DNA of 64,000 bases from Sipunculus nudus (taxonomy: Eukaryota; Annelida; Sipuncula; Golfingiida; Sipunculidae): NCBI GenBank assembly GCA_026874595.1, contig CM049314.1:15990729-16054728 (forward strand), written 5' to 3'. Shown piece after piece: positions 37,670 through 52,590 of the stretch. The notes beneath the pieces were generated by a model. That model ran no database searches, was not told where the DNA came from, and saw only the letters and a list, made by a program, of their open reading frames with translations. The position numbers and the translations under genes are program-made. Position 1 is the stretch's first letter; every line of letters starts with the position of its first letter.

Positions 37670-40600
37670 GCAGGCCTGATTGTTATCGTGACTTGATGAC
37701 TACGGTATCCATAATGTCAGGTGATACAGGACTGTTGGCTTATTGTTGGGAGTACATGTTTATTGTTATGGCAGGCCTAATTGTTATTGCTGACTTGATG
37801 AATACGGTATCCATAATGTCAGATGATACAGGACTGTTGGCTTATTATTGGGAATACATGTTTATTGTTATGGCAGGCCTAATTGTTATTGCTGACTTGA
37901 TGAATACGGAACCCATAATGTCAGATGATACAGGACTGTTGGCTTATTGTTAGGAGTACATGTTTATTGTTATGGCAGGCCTAATTGTTATTGCTGAATT
38001 CATGAATACGGGAACCAGAATGTCAGGTGATACAGGACTGTTGGCTTATTATTGGGAGTACATGTTTATTGTTATGGCAGGCCTAATTGTTTTTGCCGAC
38101 TTGATGACTACAGTATCCAGATTGTAAGATGATACAGGACTGTTGGCTTATTATTGGAAGTACATGTTTACTGTATGGCAGGCCTAATTGTTATTGCTGA
38201 CTTGATGACTACGGGATCCAGAATGTCAGGTGATACAGGACTGTTGGCTTATTATTGGAATACATGTTTATTGTTATGGCAGGCCTAATTGTTTTTGCTG
38301 ACTTGATGACTATGGTATCCATAATGTCAGATGATACAGGACTGTTGACTTAATGTTGGGAGTACATGTTTATTGTTATGGCAGGTCTAATTGTTATTGC
38401 TGACTTGATCAATACGGTATCCAGATTGTCAGATGATACAGGACTGTTGAATTATTGTTGGGAGTACATGTATATGGTTTTGGCAGGCCTAATTGTTATT
38501 GCTGACTTGAAGACTACGGTATCCATAATGTCAGGTGAAACAGGACTGTTGACTTATTGTTGGGAGTACATGTTTATTGTTATGGCAGGTCCAATTGTTA
38601 TTGCTGACTTGATCAATACGGTATCCAGATTGTCAGATGATACAGGACTGTTGACATATTGTTAGGAGTAAATGTATATGGTTTTGGCAGGCCTAATTGT
38701 CATTGCTGACTTGATGACTATGGTATCCAGATTGTCAGATGATACAGGACTGTTGACTTATTGTTGGGAGTACATGTTTATTGTTATGGCAGGTCTAATT
38801 GTTATTGCTGACTTGATGACTACGGTATCTAGATTGTCAGATGATACAGGAATGTTGGCTTATTGTTGGGAGTACATGTTTATTCTTTTAGCAGGCCTAT
38901 TTGTTATTGCTGACTTGAAGACTACGGTATCCATAATGTCAGATGATACAGGACTGTTGATTTATTGTTAGGAGTACATGTTTATTGTTATAGCAGGCCA
39001 ATTGTTATTGCTGACTTGGTGAATACGGTATCCATAACGTCAGGGGATACAAGACTGTTGACTTATTGTTGGGAGTACATGTTAATTGTTATTGCAGGCC
39101 TGATTGTTATCGTGACTTGATGACTACGGTATCCATAATGTCAGGGGATACAAGACTGTTGACTTTTTGTTAGGAGTACATGTTTATTGTTATTGCAGGC
39201 CTTATTGTTATCGTGACTTGATGACTACGGTATCCATAATGTCAGATGATACAGGACGGTTGGCTTATTGTTAGGAGTACATGTTTATTGTTATGGCAGG
39301 CCTAATTGTTATTGCTGACTTGATGACTACGGTATCCAGATTGTCAGATGATACATGACTGTTGGCTTATTGTTGGGAGTACATGTTTATTGTTATAGCA
39401 GGCCTATCTGTTATTGCTGACTTGAAGACTACGGTATCCATAATGTCAGATGATACAGGAGGACATGTTTATTATTATAGCAGGCCAATTTGTTATTGCT
39501 GACTTAAAGACTACGGTATCCATAATGTCAGATGGTACAGGACTGTTGATTGATTGTTAGGAGTACATGTTTATTGTTATAGCAGGCCAATTGCTATTGC
39601 TGACTTGGTGACTACGGTATCCATAACGTCAGGGGATACAAGACGGTTGGCTTATTGTTGGGAGTACATGTTAATTGTTATGGCAGGCCTAATTGTTATT
39701 GCTGACTTGATGACTACGGTATCCAGATTGTCAGATGATACATGACTGTTGGCTTATTGTTGGGAGTACATGTTTATTGTTATAGCAGGCCTATTTGTTA
39801 TTGCTGACTTGAAGACTACGGTATCCATAATGTCAGATGATACAGGACTGTTGATTTATTGTTAGCGGTACATGTTTATTGTTATAGCAGGCCAATTGTT
39901 ATTGCTGACTTGGTGAATACGGTATCCATAACGTCAGGGGATACAGGAGTGTTGAATTATTGTTGGGAGTACAGGTTGATTGTTATGGCAGGCCTTATTG
40001 TTATTGCTGACTTGATGACTACGGTATCCAGATTGTCAGATGATACAGGACTGTTGGCTTATTGTTGGGAGTACATGTTTATTGTTATAGCAGGCCTATT
40101 TGTTGTTGATGACTTGAAGACTACGGTATCCATAATGTCAGATGATACAGGACTGTTGATTTATTGTTAGGAGTACACGTTTATTGTTATAGCAGGCCTA
40201 TTTGTTATTTCTGACTTGAAAACTACGGTATCCATAACGTCAGGGGATACAAGACGGTTGGCTTATTGTTGGGAGTACATGTTTATTGTTATGGCAGTCC
40301 TAATTGTTATTGCTGACTTGATGACTACGGTATCTAGATTGTCAGATGATACAGGAATGTTGGCTTATTGTTGGGAGTACATGTTTATTCTTTTAGCAGG
40401 CCTATTTGTTATTGCTGACTTGAAGACTACGGTATCCATAATGTCAGATGATACAGGACTGTTGATTTATTGTTAGGAGTACATGTTTATTGTTATTGCA
40501 GGCCTGATTGTTATCGTGACTTGTTGACTACGGTATCCATAATGTCAGGGGATACAAGACTTTTGACTTATGGTTAGGAGTACATGTTTATTGTTATTGC

Positions 40601-41131
40601 AGGCCTGATTGTTATCGTGACTTGATGACTACGGTATCCATAATGTCAGGTGATACAGGACTGTTGGCTTATTGTTGGGAGTACATGTTTATTGTTATGG
40701 CAGGCCTAATTGTTATTGCTGACTTGATGAATACGGTATCCATAATGTCAGATGATACAGGACTGTTGGCTTATTATTGGGAATACATGTTTATTGTTAT
40801 GGCAGGCCTAATTGTTATTGCTGACTTGATGAATACGGAACCCATAATGTCAGATGATACAGGACTGTTGGCTTATTGTTAGGAGTACATGTTTATTGTT
40901 ATGGCAGGCCTAATTGTTATTGCTGAATTCATGAATACGGGAACCAGAATGTCAGGTGATACAGGACTGTTGGCTTATTATTGGGAGTACATGTTTATTG
41001 TTATGGCAGGCCTAATTGTTTTTGCCGACTTGATGACTACAGTATCCAGATTGTAAGATGATACAGGACTGTTGGCTTATTATTGGAAGTACATGTTTAC
41101 TGTATGGCAGGCCTAATTGTTATTGCTGACT

Positions 41132-44100
41132 TGATGACTATGGTATCCATAATGTCAGATGATACAGGACTGTTGACTTAATGTTGGGAGTACATGTTTA
41201 TTGTTATGGCAGGTCTAATTGTTATTGCTGACTTGATCAATACGGTATCCAGATTGTCAGATGATACAGGACTGTTGAATTATTGTTGGGAGTACATGTA
41301 TATGGTTTTGGCAGGCCTAATTGTTATTGCTGACTTGAAGACTACGGTATCCATAATGTCAGGTGAAACAGGACTGTTGACTTATTGTTGGGAGTACATG
41401 TTTATTGTTATGGCAGGTCCAATTGTTATTGCTGACTTGATCAATACGGTATCCAGATTGTCAGATGATACAGGACTGTTGACATATTGTTAGGAGTAAA
41501 TGTATATGGTTTTGGCAGGCCTAATTGTCATTGCTGACTTGATGACTATGGTATCCAGATTGTCAGATGATACAGGACTGTTGACTTATTGTTGGGAGTA
41601 CATGTTTATTGTTATGGCAGGTCTAATTGTTATTGCTGACTTGATCACTACGGTATCCAGATTGTCAGATCATACAGGATTGTTGACTTATTGTTGGGAG
41701 TACATGTTTATTATTATAGCAGGCCTTATTGTTATTGCTGACTTGATGACTACGGTATCCATAACGTCAGGGGATACAAGACGGTTGGCTTATTGTTGGG
41801 AGTACATGTTTATTGTTATGGCAGTCCTAATTGTTATTGCTGACTTGATGACTACGGTATCTAGATTGTCAGATGATACAGGAATGTTGGCTTATTGTTT
41901 GGAGTACATGTTTATTCTTTTGTCAGGCCTATTTGTTATTGCTGACTTGAAGACTACGGTATCCATAATGTCAGATGATACAGGACTGTTGATTTATTGT
42001 TAGGAGTACATGTTTATTGTTATGGCAGGCCTAATTGTTATTGCTGAATTCATGAATACGGGAACCAGAATGTCAGGTGATACAGGACTGTTGGCTTATT
42101 ATTGGGAGTACATGTTTATTGTTATGGCAGGCCTAATTGTTTTTGCCGACTTGATGACTACAGTATCCAGATTGTAAGATGATACAGGACTGTTGGCTTA
42201 TTATTGGAAGTACATGTTTACTGTATGGCAGGCCTAATTGTTATTGCTGACTTGATGACTACGGGATCCAGAATGCCAGGTGATACAGGACTGTTGGCTT
42301 ATTATTGGAAGTACATGTTTATTGTTATGGCAGGCCTAATTGTTTTTGCTGACTTGATGACTATGGTATCCATAATGTCAGATGATACAGGACTGTTGAC
42401 TTAATGTTGGGAGTACATGTTTATTGTTATGGCAGGTCTAATTGTTATTGCTGACTTGATCGATACGGTATCCAGATTGTCAGATGATACAGGAATGTTG
42501 AATTATTGTTGGGAGTACATGTATATGGTTTTGGCAGGCCTAATTGTTATTGCTGACTTGAAGACTACGGTATCCATAATGTCAGGTGAAACAGGACTGT
42601 TGACTTATTGTTGGGAGTACATGTGTATTGTTATGGCAGGTCCAATTGTTATTGCTGACTTGATCAATACGGTATCCAGATTGTCAGATGATACAGGACT
42701 GTTGACATATTGTTAGGAGTACATGTATATGGTTTTGGCAGGCCTAATTGTCATTGCTGACTTGATGACTATGGTATCCAGATTGTCAGATGATACAGGA
42801 CTGTTGACTTATTGTTGGGAGTACATGTTTATTGTTATGGCAGGTCTAATTGTTATTGCTGACTTGATCACTACGGTATCCAGATTGTCAGATCATACAG
42901 GATTGTTGACTTATTGTTGGGAGTACATGTTTATTATTATAGCAGGCCTTATTGTTATTGCTGACTTGATGATTACGGTATCCATAACGTCAGGGGATAC
43001 AAGACGGTTGGCTTATTGTTGGGAGTACATGTTTATTGTTATGGCAGTCCTAATTGTTATTGCTGACTTGATGACTACGGTATCTAGATTGTCAGATGAT
43101 ACAGGAATGTTGGCTTATTGTTGGGAGTACATGTTTATTCTTTTAGCAGGCCTATTTGTTATTGCTGACTTGAAGACTACGGTATCCATAATGTCAGATG
43201 ATACAGGACTGTTGATTTATTGTTAGGAGTACATGTTTATTGTTATAGCAGGCCAATTGTTATTGCTGACTTGGTGAATACGGTATCCATAACGTCAGGG
43301 GATACAAGACTGTTGACTTATTGTTGGGAGTACATGTTAATTGTTATTGCAGGCCTGATTGTTATCGTGACTTGATGACTACGGTATCCATAATGTCAGG
43401 GGATACAAGACTGTTGACTTTTTGTTAGGAGTACATGTTTATTGTTATTGCAGGCCTTATTGTTATCGTGACTTGATGACTACGGTATCCATAATGTCAG
43501 ATGATACAGGACGGTTGGCTTATTGTTAGGAGTACATGTTTATTGTTATGGCAGGCCTAATTGTTATTGCTGACTTGATGACTACGGTATCCAGATTGTC
43601 AGATGATACATGACTGTTGGCTTATTGTTGGGAGTACATGTTTATTGTTATAGCAGGCCTATCTGTTATTGCTGACTTGAAGACTACGGTATCCATAATG
43701 TCAGATGATACAGGACTGTTGACTTATTGTTAGGAGGACATGTTTATTATTATAGCAGGCCAATTTGTTATTGCTGACTTAAAGACTACGGTATCCATAA
43801 TGTCAGATGGTACAGGACTGTTGATTGATTGTTAGGAGTACATGTTTATTGTTATAGCAGGCCAATTGCTATTGCTGACTTGGTGACTACGGTATCCATA
43901 ACGTCAGGGGATACAAGACGGTTGGCTTATTGTTGGGAGTACATGTTAATTGTTATGGCAGGCCTAATTGTTATTGCTGACTTGATGACTACGGTATCCA
44001 GATTGTCAGATGATACATGACTGTTGGCTTATTGTTGGGAGTACATGTTTATTGTTATAGCAGGCCTATTTGTTATTGCTGACTTGAAGACTACGGTATC

Positions 44101-45539
44101 CATAATGTCAGATGATACAGGACTGTTGATTTATTGTTAGCGGTACATGTTTATTGTTATAGCAGGCCAATTGTTATTGCTGACTTGGTGAATACGGTAT
44201 CCATAACGTCAGGGGATACAGGAGTGTTGAATTATTGTTGGGAGTACAGGTTGATTGTTATGGCAGGCCTTATTGTTATTGCTGACTTGATGACTACGGT
44301 ATCCAGATTGTCAGATGATACAGGACTGTTGGCTTATTGTTGGGAGTACATGTTTATTGTTATAGCAGGCCTATTTGTTGTTGATGACTTGAAGACTACG
44401 GTATCCATAATGTCAGATGATACAGGACTGTTGATTTATTGTTAGGAGTACACGTTTATTGTTATAGCAGGCCTATTTGTTATTTCTGACTTGAAAACTA
44501 CGGTATCCATAACGTCAGGGGATACAAGACGGTTGGCTTATTGTTGGGAGTACATGTTTATTGTTATGGCAGTCCTAATTGTTATTGCTGACTTGATGAC
44601 TACGGTATCTAGATTGTCAGATGATACAGGAATGTTGGCTTATTGTTGGGAGTACATGTTTATTCTTTTAGCAGGCCTATTTGTTATTGCTGACTTGAAG
44701 ACTACGGTATCCATAATGTCAGATGATACAGGACTGTTGATTTATTGTTAGGAGTACATGTTTATTGTTATAGCAGGCCAATTGTTATTGCTGACTTGGT
44801 GAATACGGTATCCATAACGTCAGGGGATACAAGACTGTTGACTTATTGTTGGGAGTACATGTTAATTGTTATTGCAGGCCTGATTGTTATCGTGACTTGA
44901 TGACTACGGTATCCATAATGTCAGGGGATACAAGACTGTTGACTTTTTGTTAGGAGTACATGTTTATTGTTATTGCAGGCCTTATTGTTATCGTGACTTG
45001 ATGACTACGGTATCCATAATGTCAGATGATACAGGACGGTTGGCTTATTGTTAGGAGTACATGTTTATTGTTATGGCAGGCCTAATTGTTATTGCTGACT
45101 TGATGACTACGGTATCCAGATTGTCAGATGATACATGACTGTTGGCTTATTGTTGGGAGTACATGTTTATTGTTATAGCAGGCCTATCTGTTATTGCTGA
45201 CTTGAAGACTACGGTATCCATAATGTCAGATGATACAGGACTGTTGACTTATTGTTAGGAGGACATGTTTATTATTATAGCAGGCCAATTTGTTATTGCT
45301 GACTTGAAGACTACGGTATCTATAATGTCAGATGGTACAGGACTGTTGATTGATTGTTAGGAGTACATGTTTATTGTTATAGCAGGCCAATTGCTATTGC
45401 TGACTTGGTGACTACGGTATCCATAACGTCAGGGGATACAAGACGGTTGGCTTATTGTTGGGAGTACATGTTAATTGTTATGGCAGGCCTAATTGTTATT
45501 GCTGACTTGATGACTACGGTATCCAGATTGTCAGATGAT
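41132..45539 (+). repeat. 4.4 kb intra-array duplication, copy 2
   Basis: Partner of the block at 32403-36810. It ends where a TGA-bearing unit ('gatacatgactg') of copy 1 is replaced by 'gatacaggactg', near 45540. Confidence 0.8.
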
Positions 45540-47594
45540 ACAGGACTGTTGGCTTATTGTTGGGAGTACATGTTTATTGTTATAGCAGGCCTATTTGTTG
45601 TTGATGACTTGAAGACTACGGTATCCATAATGTCAGATGATACAGGACTAATGATTTATTGTTAGGAGTACACGTTTATTGTTATAGCAGGCCTATTTGT
45701 TATTTCTGACTTGAATACTACGGTATCCATAATGTCAGATGATACAGGACTGTTGATTTATTGTTAGGAGTACATGTTTATTTTTAATGGCAGGCCTAAT
45801 TGTTATTGCTGACTTGATGACTACGGAATCCAGATTGTCAGATGATACAGGACTGTTGCCTTATTGTTGGGAGTACATGTTTATTGTTTTAGCAGGCCAA
45901 TTGTTACTGCTGACTTGATGACTACGGTATCCATAATGTCAGGTGATACAGGACTGTTGACTTATTGTTGGGAGTACATGTTAATTGTTATGGCAGGCCT
46001 AATTGTTATTGCTGACTTGATGAATACGGAACCCATAATGTCAGATGATACAGGACTGTTGGCTTATTATTGGAAGTACATTTTTATTGTTATGGCAGGC
46101 CTAATTGTTATTGCTGACTTGATGAACACGGAACCCATAATGTCAGATGATACAGGACTGTTGGCTTATTGTTAGGAGTACATGTTTATTGTTATGGCAG
46201 GCTTATCTGTTAGTGCTGACTTGATGACTACAGTATCAAGATTGTAAGATGATGCAGGACTGTTGGCTTATTATTGGGAGTACATGTTTATTGTTATGGC
46301 AGGCCTAATTGTTATTGCTGACTTGATGACTACAGTATCCAGATTGTAAGATGATACAGGACAGTTGGCTTATTATTGGGAGTACACGTTTATTGTTATG
46401 GCAGGCCTTATTGTTATTGCTGACTTGATGAATACGGAACCCATAATGTCAGATGATACAGGACTGTTGGCTTATTATTGGAAGTACATGTTTATTGTTA
46501 TGGCAGGCCTAATTGTTATTGCTGATTTGATGAATACGGAACCCATAATGTCAGATGATACAGGACTGTTGGCTCATTGTTAGGAGTAAATGTTTATTGT
46601 TATGGCAGGCCTAATTGTTATTGCTGAATTGATGAATACGGGAACCAGAATGTCAGGTGATACAGGACTGTTGGCTTATTGTTGGGAGTACATGTTTATT
46701 GTTAAAGCAGGCCTATTTGTTATTGCTGACTTGAAGACTACGGTATCCATAATGTCAGATGATACAGGACTGTTGATTTATGGTTAGGAGTACATGTTTA
46801 TTGTTATTGCAGGCCTGATTGTTATCGTGACTTGATGACTACGGTATCCATAATGTCAGGTGATACAGGACTGTTGGCTTATTGTTGGGAGTACATGTTT
46901 ATTGTTATGGCAGGCCTAATTGTTATTGCTGACTTGATGAATACGGTATCCATAATGTCAGGTGATGCAGGACGGTTGGCTTATTGTTGGGAGTACATGT
47001 TTATTGTTATGGCAGGCCTAATTGTTATTGCTGACTTGATGACTACGGTATCCAGATTGCCAGATGATACATGACTGTTGGCTTATTGTTGGGAGTACAT
47101 GTTTATTGTTATAGCAGGCCTATTTGTTATTGCTGACTTGAAGACTACGGTATCCATAATGTCAGATGATACAGGACTGTTGATTTATTGTTAGGAGTAC
47201 ATGTTTATTGTTATAGTAGGCCAATTGTTATTGCTGACTTGGTGAATACAGTATCCATAACGTCAGGGGATACAGGAGTGTTGACTTATTGTTGGGAGTA
47301 CAGGTTGATTGTTATGGCAGGCCTTATTGTTATTGCTGACTTGATGACTACGGTATCCAGATTGTCAGATGATACAGGACTGTTGGCTTATTGTTGGGAG
47401 TACATGTTTATTGTTATAGCAGGCCTATTTGTTATTTCTGACTTGAAAACTACAGTATCCATAATGTCAGATGATACAGGACTGTTGATTTATTGTTAGG
47501 AGTACATGTTTATTGTTATGGCAGGCCTAATTGTTATTGCTGACTTGATGACTACGGTATCCAGATTGTCAGATGATACAGGACTGTTGCCTTA

Positions 47595-50500
47595 TTGTTG
47601 GGAGTACATGTTTATTGTTTTAGCAGGCCAATTGTTACTGCTGACTTGATGACTACGGTATCCATAATGTCAGGTGATACAGGACTGTTGACTTATTGTT
47701 GGGAGTACATGTTAATTGTTATGGCAGGCCTAATTGTTATTGCTGACTTGATGAATACGGAACCCATAATGTCAGATGATACAGGACTGTTGGCTTATTA
47801 TTGGAAGTACATGTTTATTGTTATGGCAGGCCTAATTGTTATTGCTGACTTGATGAACACGGAACCCATAATGTCAGATGATACAGGAATGTTGGCTTAT
47901 TGTTAGGAGTACATGTTTATTGTTATGGCAGGCTTAATTGTTAGTGCTGACTTGATGACTACAGTATCAAGATTGTAAGATGATGCAGGACTGTTGGCTT
48001 ATTATTGGGAGTACATGTTTATTGTTATGGCAGGCCTAATTGTTATTGCTGACTTGATGACTACAGTATCCAGATTGTAAGATGATACAGGACAGTTGGC
48101 TTATTATTGGGAGTACACGTTTATTGTTATGGCAGGCCTTATTGTTATTGCTGACTTGATGAATACGGAACCCATAATGTCAGATGATACAGGACTGTTG
48201 GCTTATTATTGGAAGTACATGTTTATTGTTATGGCAGGCCTAATTGTTATTGCTGATTTGATGAATACGGAACCCATAATGTCAGATGATACAGGACTGT
48301 TGGCTTATTGTTAGGAGTACATGTTTATTGTTATGGCAGGCCTAATTGTTATTGCTGAATTGATGAATACGGGAACCAGAATGTCAGGTGATACAGGACT
48401 GTTGGCTTATTATTGGAAGTACCTGTTTATTGTTATGGCAGGCCTAATTGTTTTTGCTGACTTGATGACTATGGTATCCATAATGTCAGATGATACAGGA
48501 CTGTTGACTTATTGTTGGGAGTACATGTTTATTGTTATGGCAGGTCTAATTGTTATTGCTGACTTGATCAATACGGTATCCAGATTGTCAGATGATACAG
48601 GACTGTTGAATTATTTTTGGGAGTACATGTATATGGTTTTGGCAGGCCTTGTCATTGCTGACTTGAAGACTACGGTATCCATAATGTCAGGTGAAACAGG
48701 AGTGTTGACTTATTGTTGGGAGTACAGGTTGATTGTTATGGCAGGCCTTATTGTTATTGCTGACTTGATGACTACGGTATCCAGATTGTCAGATGATACA
48801 GGACTGTTGGCTTATTGTTGGGAGTACATGTTTATTGTTATAGCAGGCCTATTTGTTATTGCTGACTTGAAGACTACGGTATCCATAATGTCAGATGATA
48901 CAGGACTGTTGATTTATTGTTAGGAGTACATGTTTATTTTTAATGGCAGGCCTAATTGTTATTGCTGACTTGATGACTACGGTATCCAGATTGTCAGATG
49001 ATACAGGACTGTTGCCTTATTGTTGGGAGTACATGTTTTTTGTTTTAGCAGGCCAATTGTTACTGCTGACTTGATGACTACGGTATCCATAATGTCAGGT
49101 GATACAGGACTGTTGACTTATTGTTGGGAGTACATGTTAATTGTTATGGCAGGCCTAATTGTTATTGCTGACTTGATGAATACGGAACCCATAATGTCAG
49201 ATGATACAGGACTGTTGGCTTATTATTGGAAGTACATGTTTATTGTTATGGCAGGCCTAATTGTTATTGCTGACTTGATGAACACGGAACCCATAATGTC
49301 AGATGATACAGGACTGTTGGCTTATTGTTAGGAGTACATGTTTATTGTTATGGCAGGCCTAATTGTTATTGCTGAATTGATGAATACGGGAACCAGAATG
49401 TCAGGTGATACAGGACTGTTGGCTTATTGTTGGGAGTACATGTTTATTGTTAAAGCAGGCCTATTTGTTATTGCTGACTTGAAGACTACGGTATCCATAA
49501 TGTCAGATGATACAGGACTGTTGATTTATGGATAGGAGTACATGTTTATTGTTATTGCAGGCCTGATTGTTATCGTGACTTGATGACTACGGTATCCATA
49601 ATGTCAGGTGATACAGGACTGTTGGCTTATTGTTGGGAGTACATGTTTATTGTTATAGCAGGCCAATTGCTATTGCTGACTTGGTGACTACGGTATCCAT
49701 AACGTCAGGGGATACAAGACGGTTGGCTTATTGTTGGGAGTACATGTTAATTGCTATGGCAGGCCTAATTGTTATTTCTGACTTGATGACTACGGTATCC
49801 AGATTGTCAGATGATACATGACTGTTGGCTTATTGTTGGGAGTACATGTTTATTGTTATAGCAGGCCTATTTGTTATTGCTGACTTGAAGACTACGGTAT
49901 CCATAATGTCAGATGATACAGGACTGTTGATTTATTGTTAGGAGTACATGTTTATTGTTATAGCAGGCCAATTGTTATTGCTGACTTGGTGAATACGGTA
50001 TCCATAACGTCAGGGGATACAGGAGTGTTGACTTATTGTTGGGAGTACAGGTTGATTGTTATGGCAGGCCTTATTGTTATTGCTGACTTGATGACTACGG
50101 TATCCAGATTGTCAGATGATACAGGACTGTTGGCTTATTGTTGGGAGTACATGTTTATTGTTATAGCAGGCCTATTTGTTGTTGATGACTTGAAGACTAC
50201 GGTATCCATAATGTCAGATGATACAGGACTGTTGATTTATTGTTAGGAGTACACGTTTATTGTTATAGCAGGCCTATTTGTTATTTCTGACTTGAAAACT
50301 ACAGTATCCATAATGTCAGATGATACAGGACTGTTGATTTATTGTTAGGAGTACATGTTTATTTTTAATGGCAGGCCTTATTGTTACTGCTGACTTGATG
50401 ACTACGGTATCCAGATTGTCAGATGATACAGGACTGTTGCCTTATTGTTGGGAGTACATGTTTATTGTTTTAGCAGGCCAATTGTTACTGCTGACTTGAT

Positions 50501-51870
50501 GACTACGGTATCCATAATGTCAGGTGATACAGGACTGTTGGCTTATTGTTGGGAGTACATGTTAATTGTTATGGCAGGCCTAATTGTTATTGCTGACTTG
50601 ATGAATACGGAACCCATAATGTCAGATGATACAGGACTGTTGGCTTATTATTGGAAGTACATGTTTATTGTTATGGCAGGCCTAATTGTTATTGCTGACT
50701 TGATGAACACGGAACCCATAATGTCAGATGATACAGGACTGTTGGCTTATTGTTAGGAGTACATGTTTATTGTTATGGCAGGCTTAATTGTTAGTGCTGA
50801 CTTGATGACTACAGTATCAAGATTGTAAGATGATGCAGGACTGTTGGCTTATTATTGGGAGTACATGTTTATTGTTATGGCAGGCCTAATTGTTATTGCT
50901 GACTTGATGACTACAGTATCCAGATTGTAAGATGATACAGGACAGTTGGCTTATTATTGGGAGTACACGTTTATTGTTATGGCAGGCCTTATTGTTATTG
51001 CTGAATTGATGAATACGGTATCCATAATGTCAGATGATACAGGACTGTTGATTTATTGTTAGGAGTACATGTTTATTGTTATAGCAGGCCAATTGTTATT
51101 GCTGACTTGGTGAATACGGTATCCATAAGGTCAGGGGATACAGGAGTGTTGACTTATTGTTGGGAGTACAGGTTGATTGTTATGGCAGGCCTTATTGTTA
51201 TTGCTGACTTGATGACTACGGTATCCAGATTGTCAGATGATACAGGACTGTTGGCTTATTGTTGGGAGTACATGTTTATTGTTATAGCAGGCCTATTTGT
51301 TGTTGATGACTTGAAGACTACGGTATCCATAATGTCAGATGATACAGGACTGTTGATTTATTGTTAGGAGTACACGTTTATTGTTATAGCAGGCCTATTT
51401 GTTATTTCTGACTTGAAAACTACGGTATCCATAATGTCAGATGATACAGGACTGTTGATTTATTGTTAGTAGTACATGTTTATTTTTAATGGCAGGCCTA
51501 ATTGTTATTGCTGACTTGATGACTACGGAACCCATAATGTCAGATGATACAGGACTGTTGGCTTATTATTGGAAGTACATGTTTATTGTTATGGCAGGCC
51601 TAATTGTTATTGCTGACTTGATGAACACGGAACCCATAATGTCAGATGATACAGGACTGTTGGCTTATTGTTAGGAGTACATGTTTATTGTTATGGCAGG
51701 CTTAATTGTTAGTGCTGACTTGATGACTACGGTATCCAGATTGTCAGATGATACAGGACTGTTGCCTTATTGTTGGGAGTACATGTTTATTGTTTTAGCA
51801 GGCCAATTGTTACTGCTGACTTGATGACTACGGTATCCATAATGTCAGGTGATACAGGACTGTTGACTTA
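47595..51870 (+). repeat. Higher-order repeat with about 1,425 bp period
   Basis: The distinctive unit 'attgttttagcaggccaatt' recurs at 47595, 49020, 50445 and 51770, giving spacings of 1,425, 1,425 and 1,325 bp (14, 14 and 13 units). An earlier copy at 45864 lies 1,731 bp before the first. Units with 'ggaacccataatg' accompany each copy. Confidence 0.75.
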
Positions 51871-51989
51871 TTGTTGGGAGTACATGTTAATTGTTATGGC
51901 AGGCCTAATTGTTATTGCTGACTTGATGAATACGGAACCCATAATGTCAGATGATACAGGACTGTTGGCTTATTATTGGAAGTACATGT

Positions 51990-52590
51990 TTATTGTTATG
52001 GCAGGCCTGATTGTTTTTGCTGTGTTGATATGACACCGGTATTAGGATGTCAGGTGATACAGGACTGTTGACTTTCTGTTGGGTGTACATGTGTATTTTT
52101 ATGGCAGGCCTGATGTTTTTGCTGAGTTGATGACTACGGAATCCATTTCAGATGATACAGGACTGTTGACTTATTGTTAGGTGTAGATGTTTATTGTTAT
52201 GGCAGGCCTATTGTTATTTCTGACTTGACGACTACGGTATCCATAATGTCAAGTGATACAGGACTGTTGATTTATTGTTGGGAGTACATGTTTATTGTTA
52301 TTGCAGGCCTGATTGTTATCGTGACTTGATGACTACGGAATCCATAATGTTAGGTGATAACGGACTGTTGACTTATTGTTGGGAATACATGTTTATTGTT
52401 ATTGCAGGCCTGATGGTTTTTGCTGTGTTGATATGACGCCGGTATTAGGATGTCACGTGATACAGGACTGTTGACTTACTGTTGGGTGTACATGTGTATT
52501 TTTATGGCAGGCCTGATTGTTTTTGCTGTGTTGATTGTTATTGCTAACTTAATGAGTACGTTATCAGGAAGTCAGGTGACTGTTCACTTA
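51990..52590 (+). repeat. Degenerate right-hand end of the main array
   Basis: The last six or so units are diverged and match the left-window fragment 1-1058, including the 'gatatgacaccggtatt' type of segment. This shows that both arrays share the same right-hand end. Confidence 0.88.

Larger units (their letters stand above)
23900..52000 (+). repeat. Array domain B: units with 101-bp frame-shifting variants
   Basis: This domain lacks the 18-bp variants and is rich in two 101-bp forms: one reads GCAGGCCAATTG (a T lost from CCTAATTG) and the other TTATCGTGACTTGATG (a base lost from TTATTGCTGACTTG). It also contains units with 'aatacggaacccataatg' in place of 'actacggtatccataatg', concentrated at 25.5-28.2 kb and 45.9-52.0 kb. 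The single-base losses break the 34-codon frame often, which argues against selection for a protein here. Confidence 0.8.
8130..52590 (+). repeat. 44 kb tandem array of a 102-bp satellite monomer
   Basis: Roughly 435 head-to-tail monomers. A typical unit runs from ATGTTTATTGTTATGGCAGG through CCTAATTGTTATTGCTGAC, the ACGGTATCC block and ATACAGGACTGTTGG to TTGTTGGGAGTAC. Nearly every unit contains the palindrome AGGCCT. The length of 102 is 34 codons, so frames run on across units. The + strand peptide is hydrophobic with a Trp near its end, and the longest open runs are about 245 codons (13106-13843), 200 (48321-48923) and 197 (8167-8760). They are closed repeatedly by TGG-to-TAG changes at one site and by 101-bp units. 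Edge units are the most diverged and internal ones are homogenised, as expected for satellite DNA evolving by unequal exchange. No promoter or intact gene was seen. Confidence 0.97.

Noticed and set aside
8130-52590. Array read as a CRISPR array or as a prokaryotic operon of small membrane proteins with AGGAG sites before ATG
   Set aside because: Units are contiguous with no spacers. AGGAGTACATG is only the TAG variant of the monomer. Introns, microsatellites and RAG/RecQ remnants show eukaryotic DNA.
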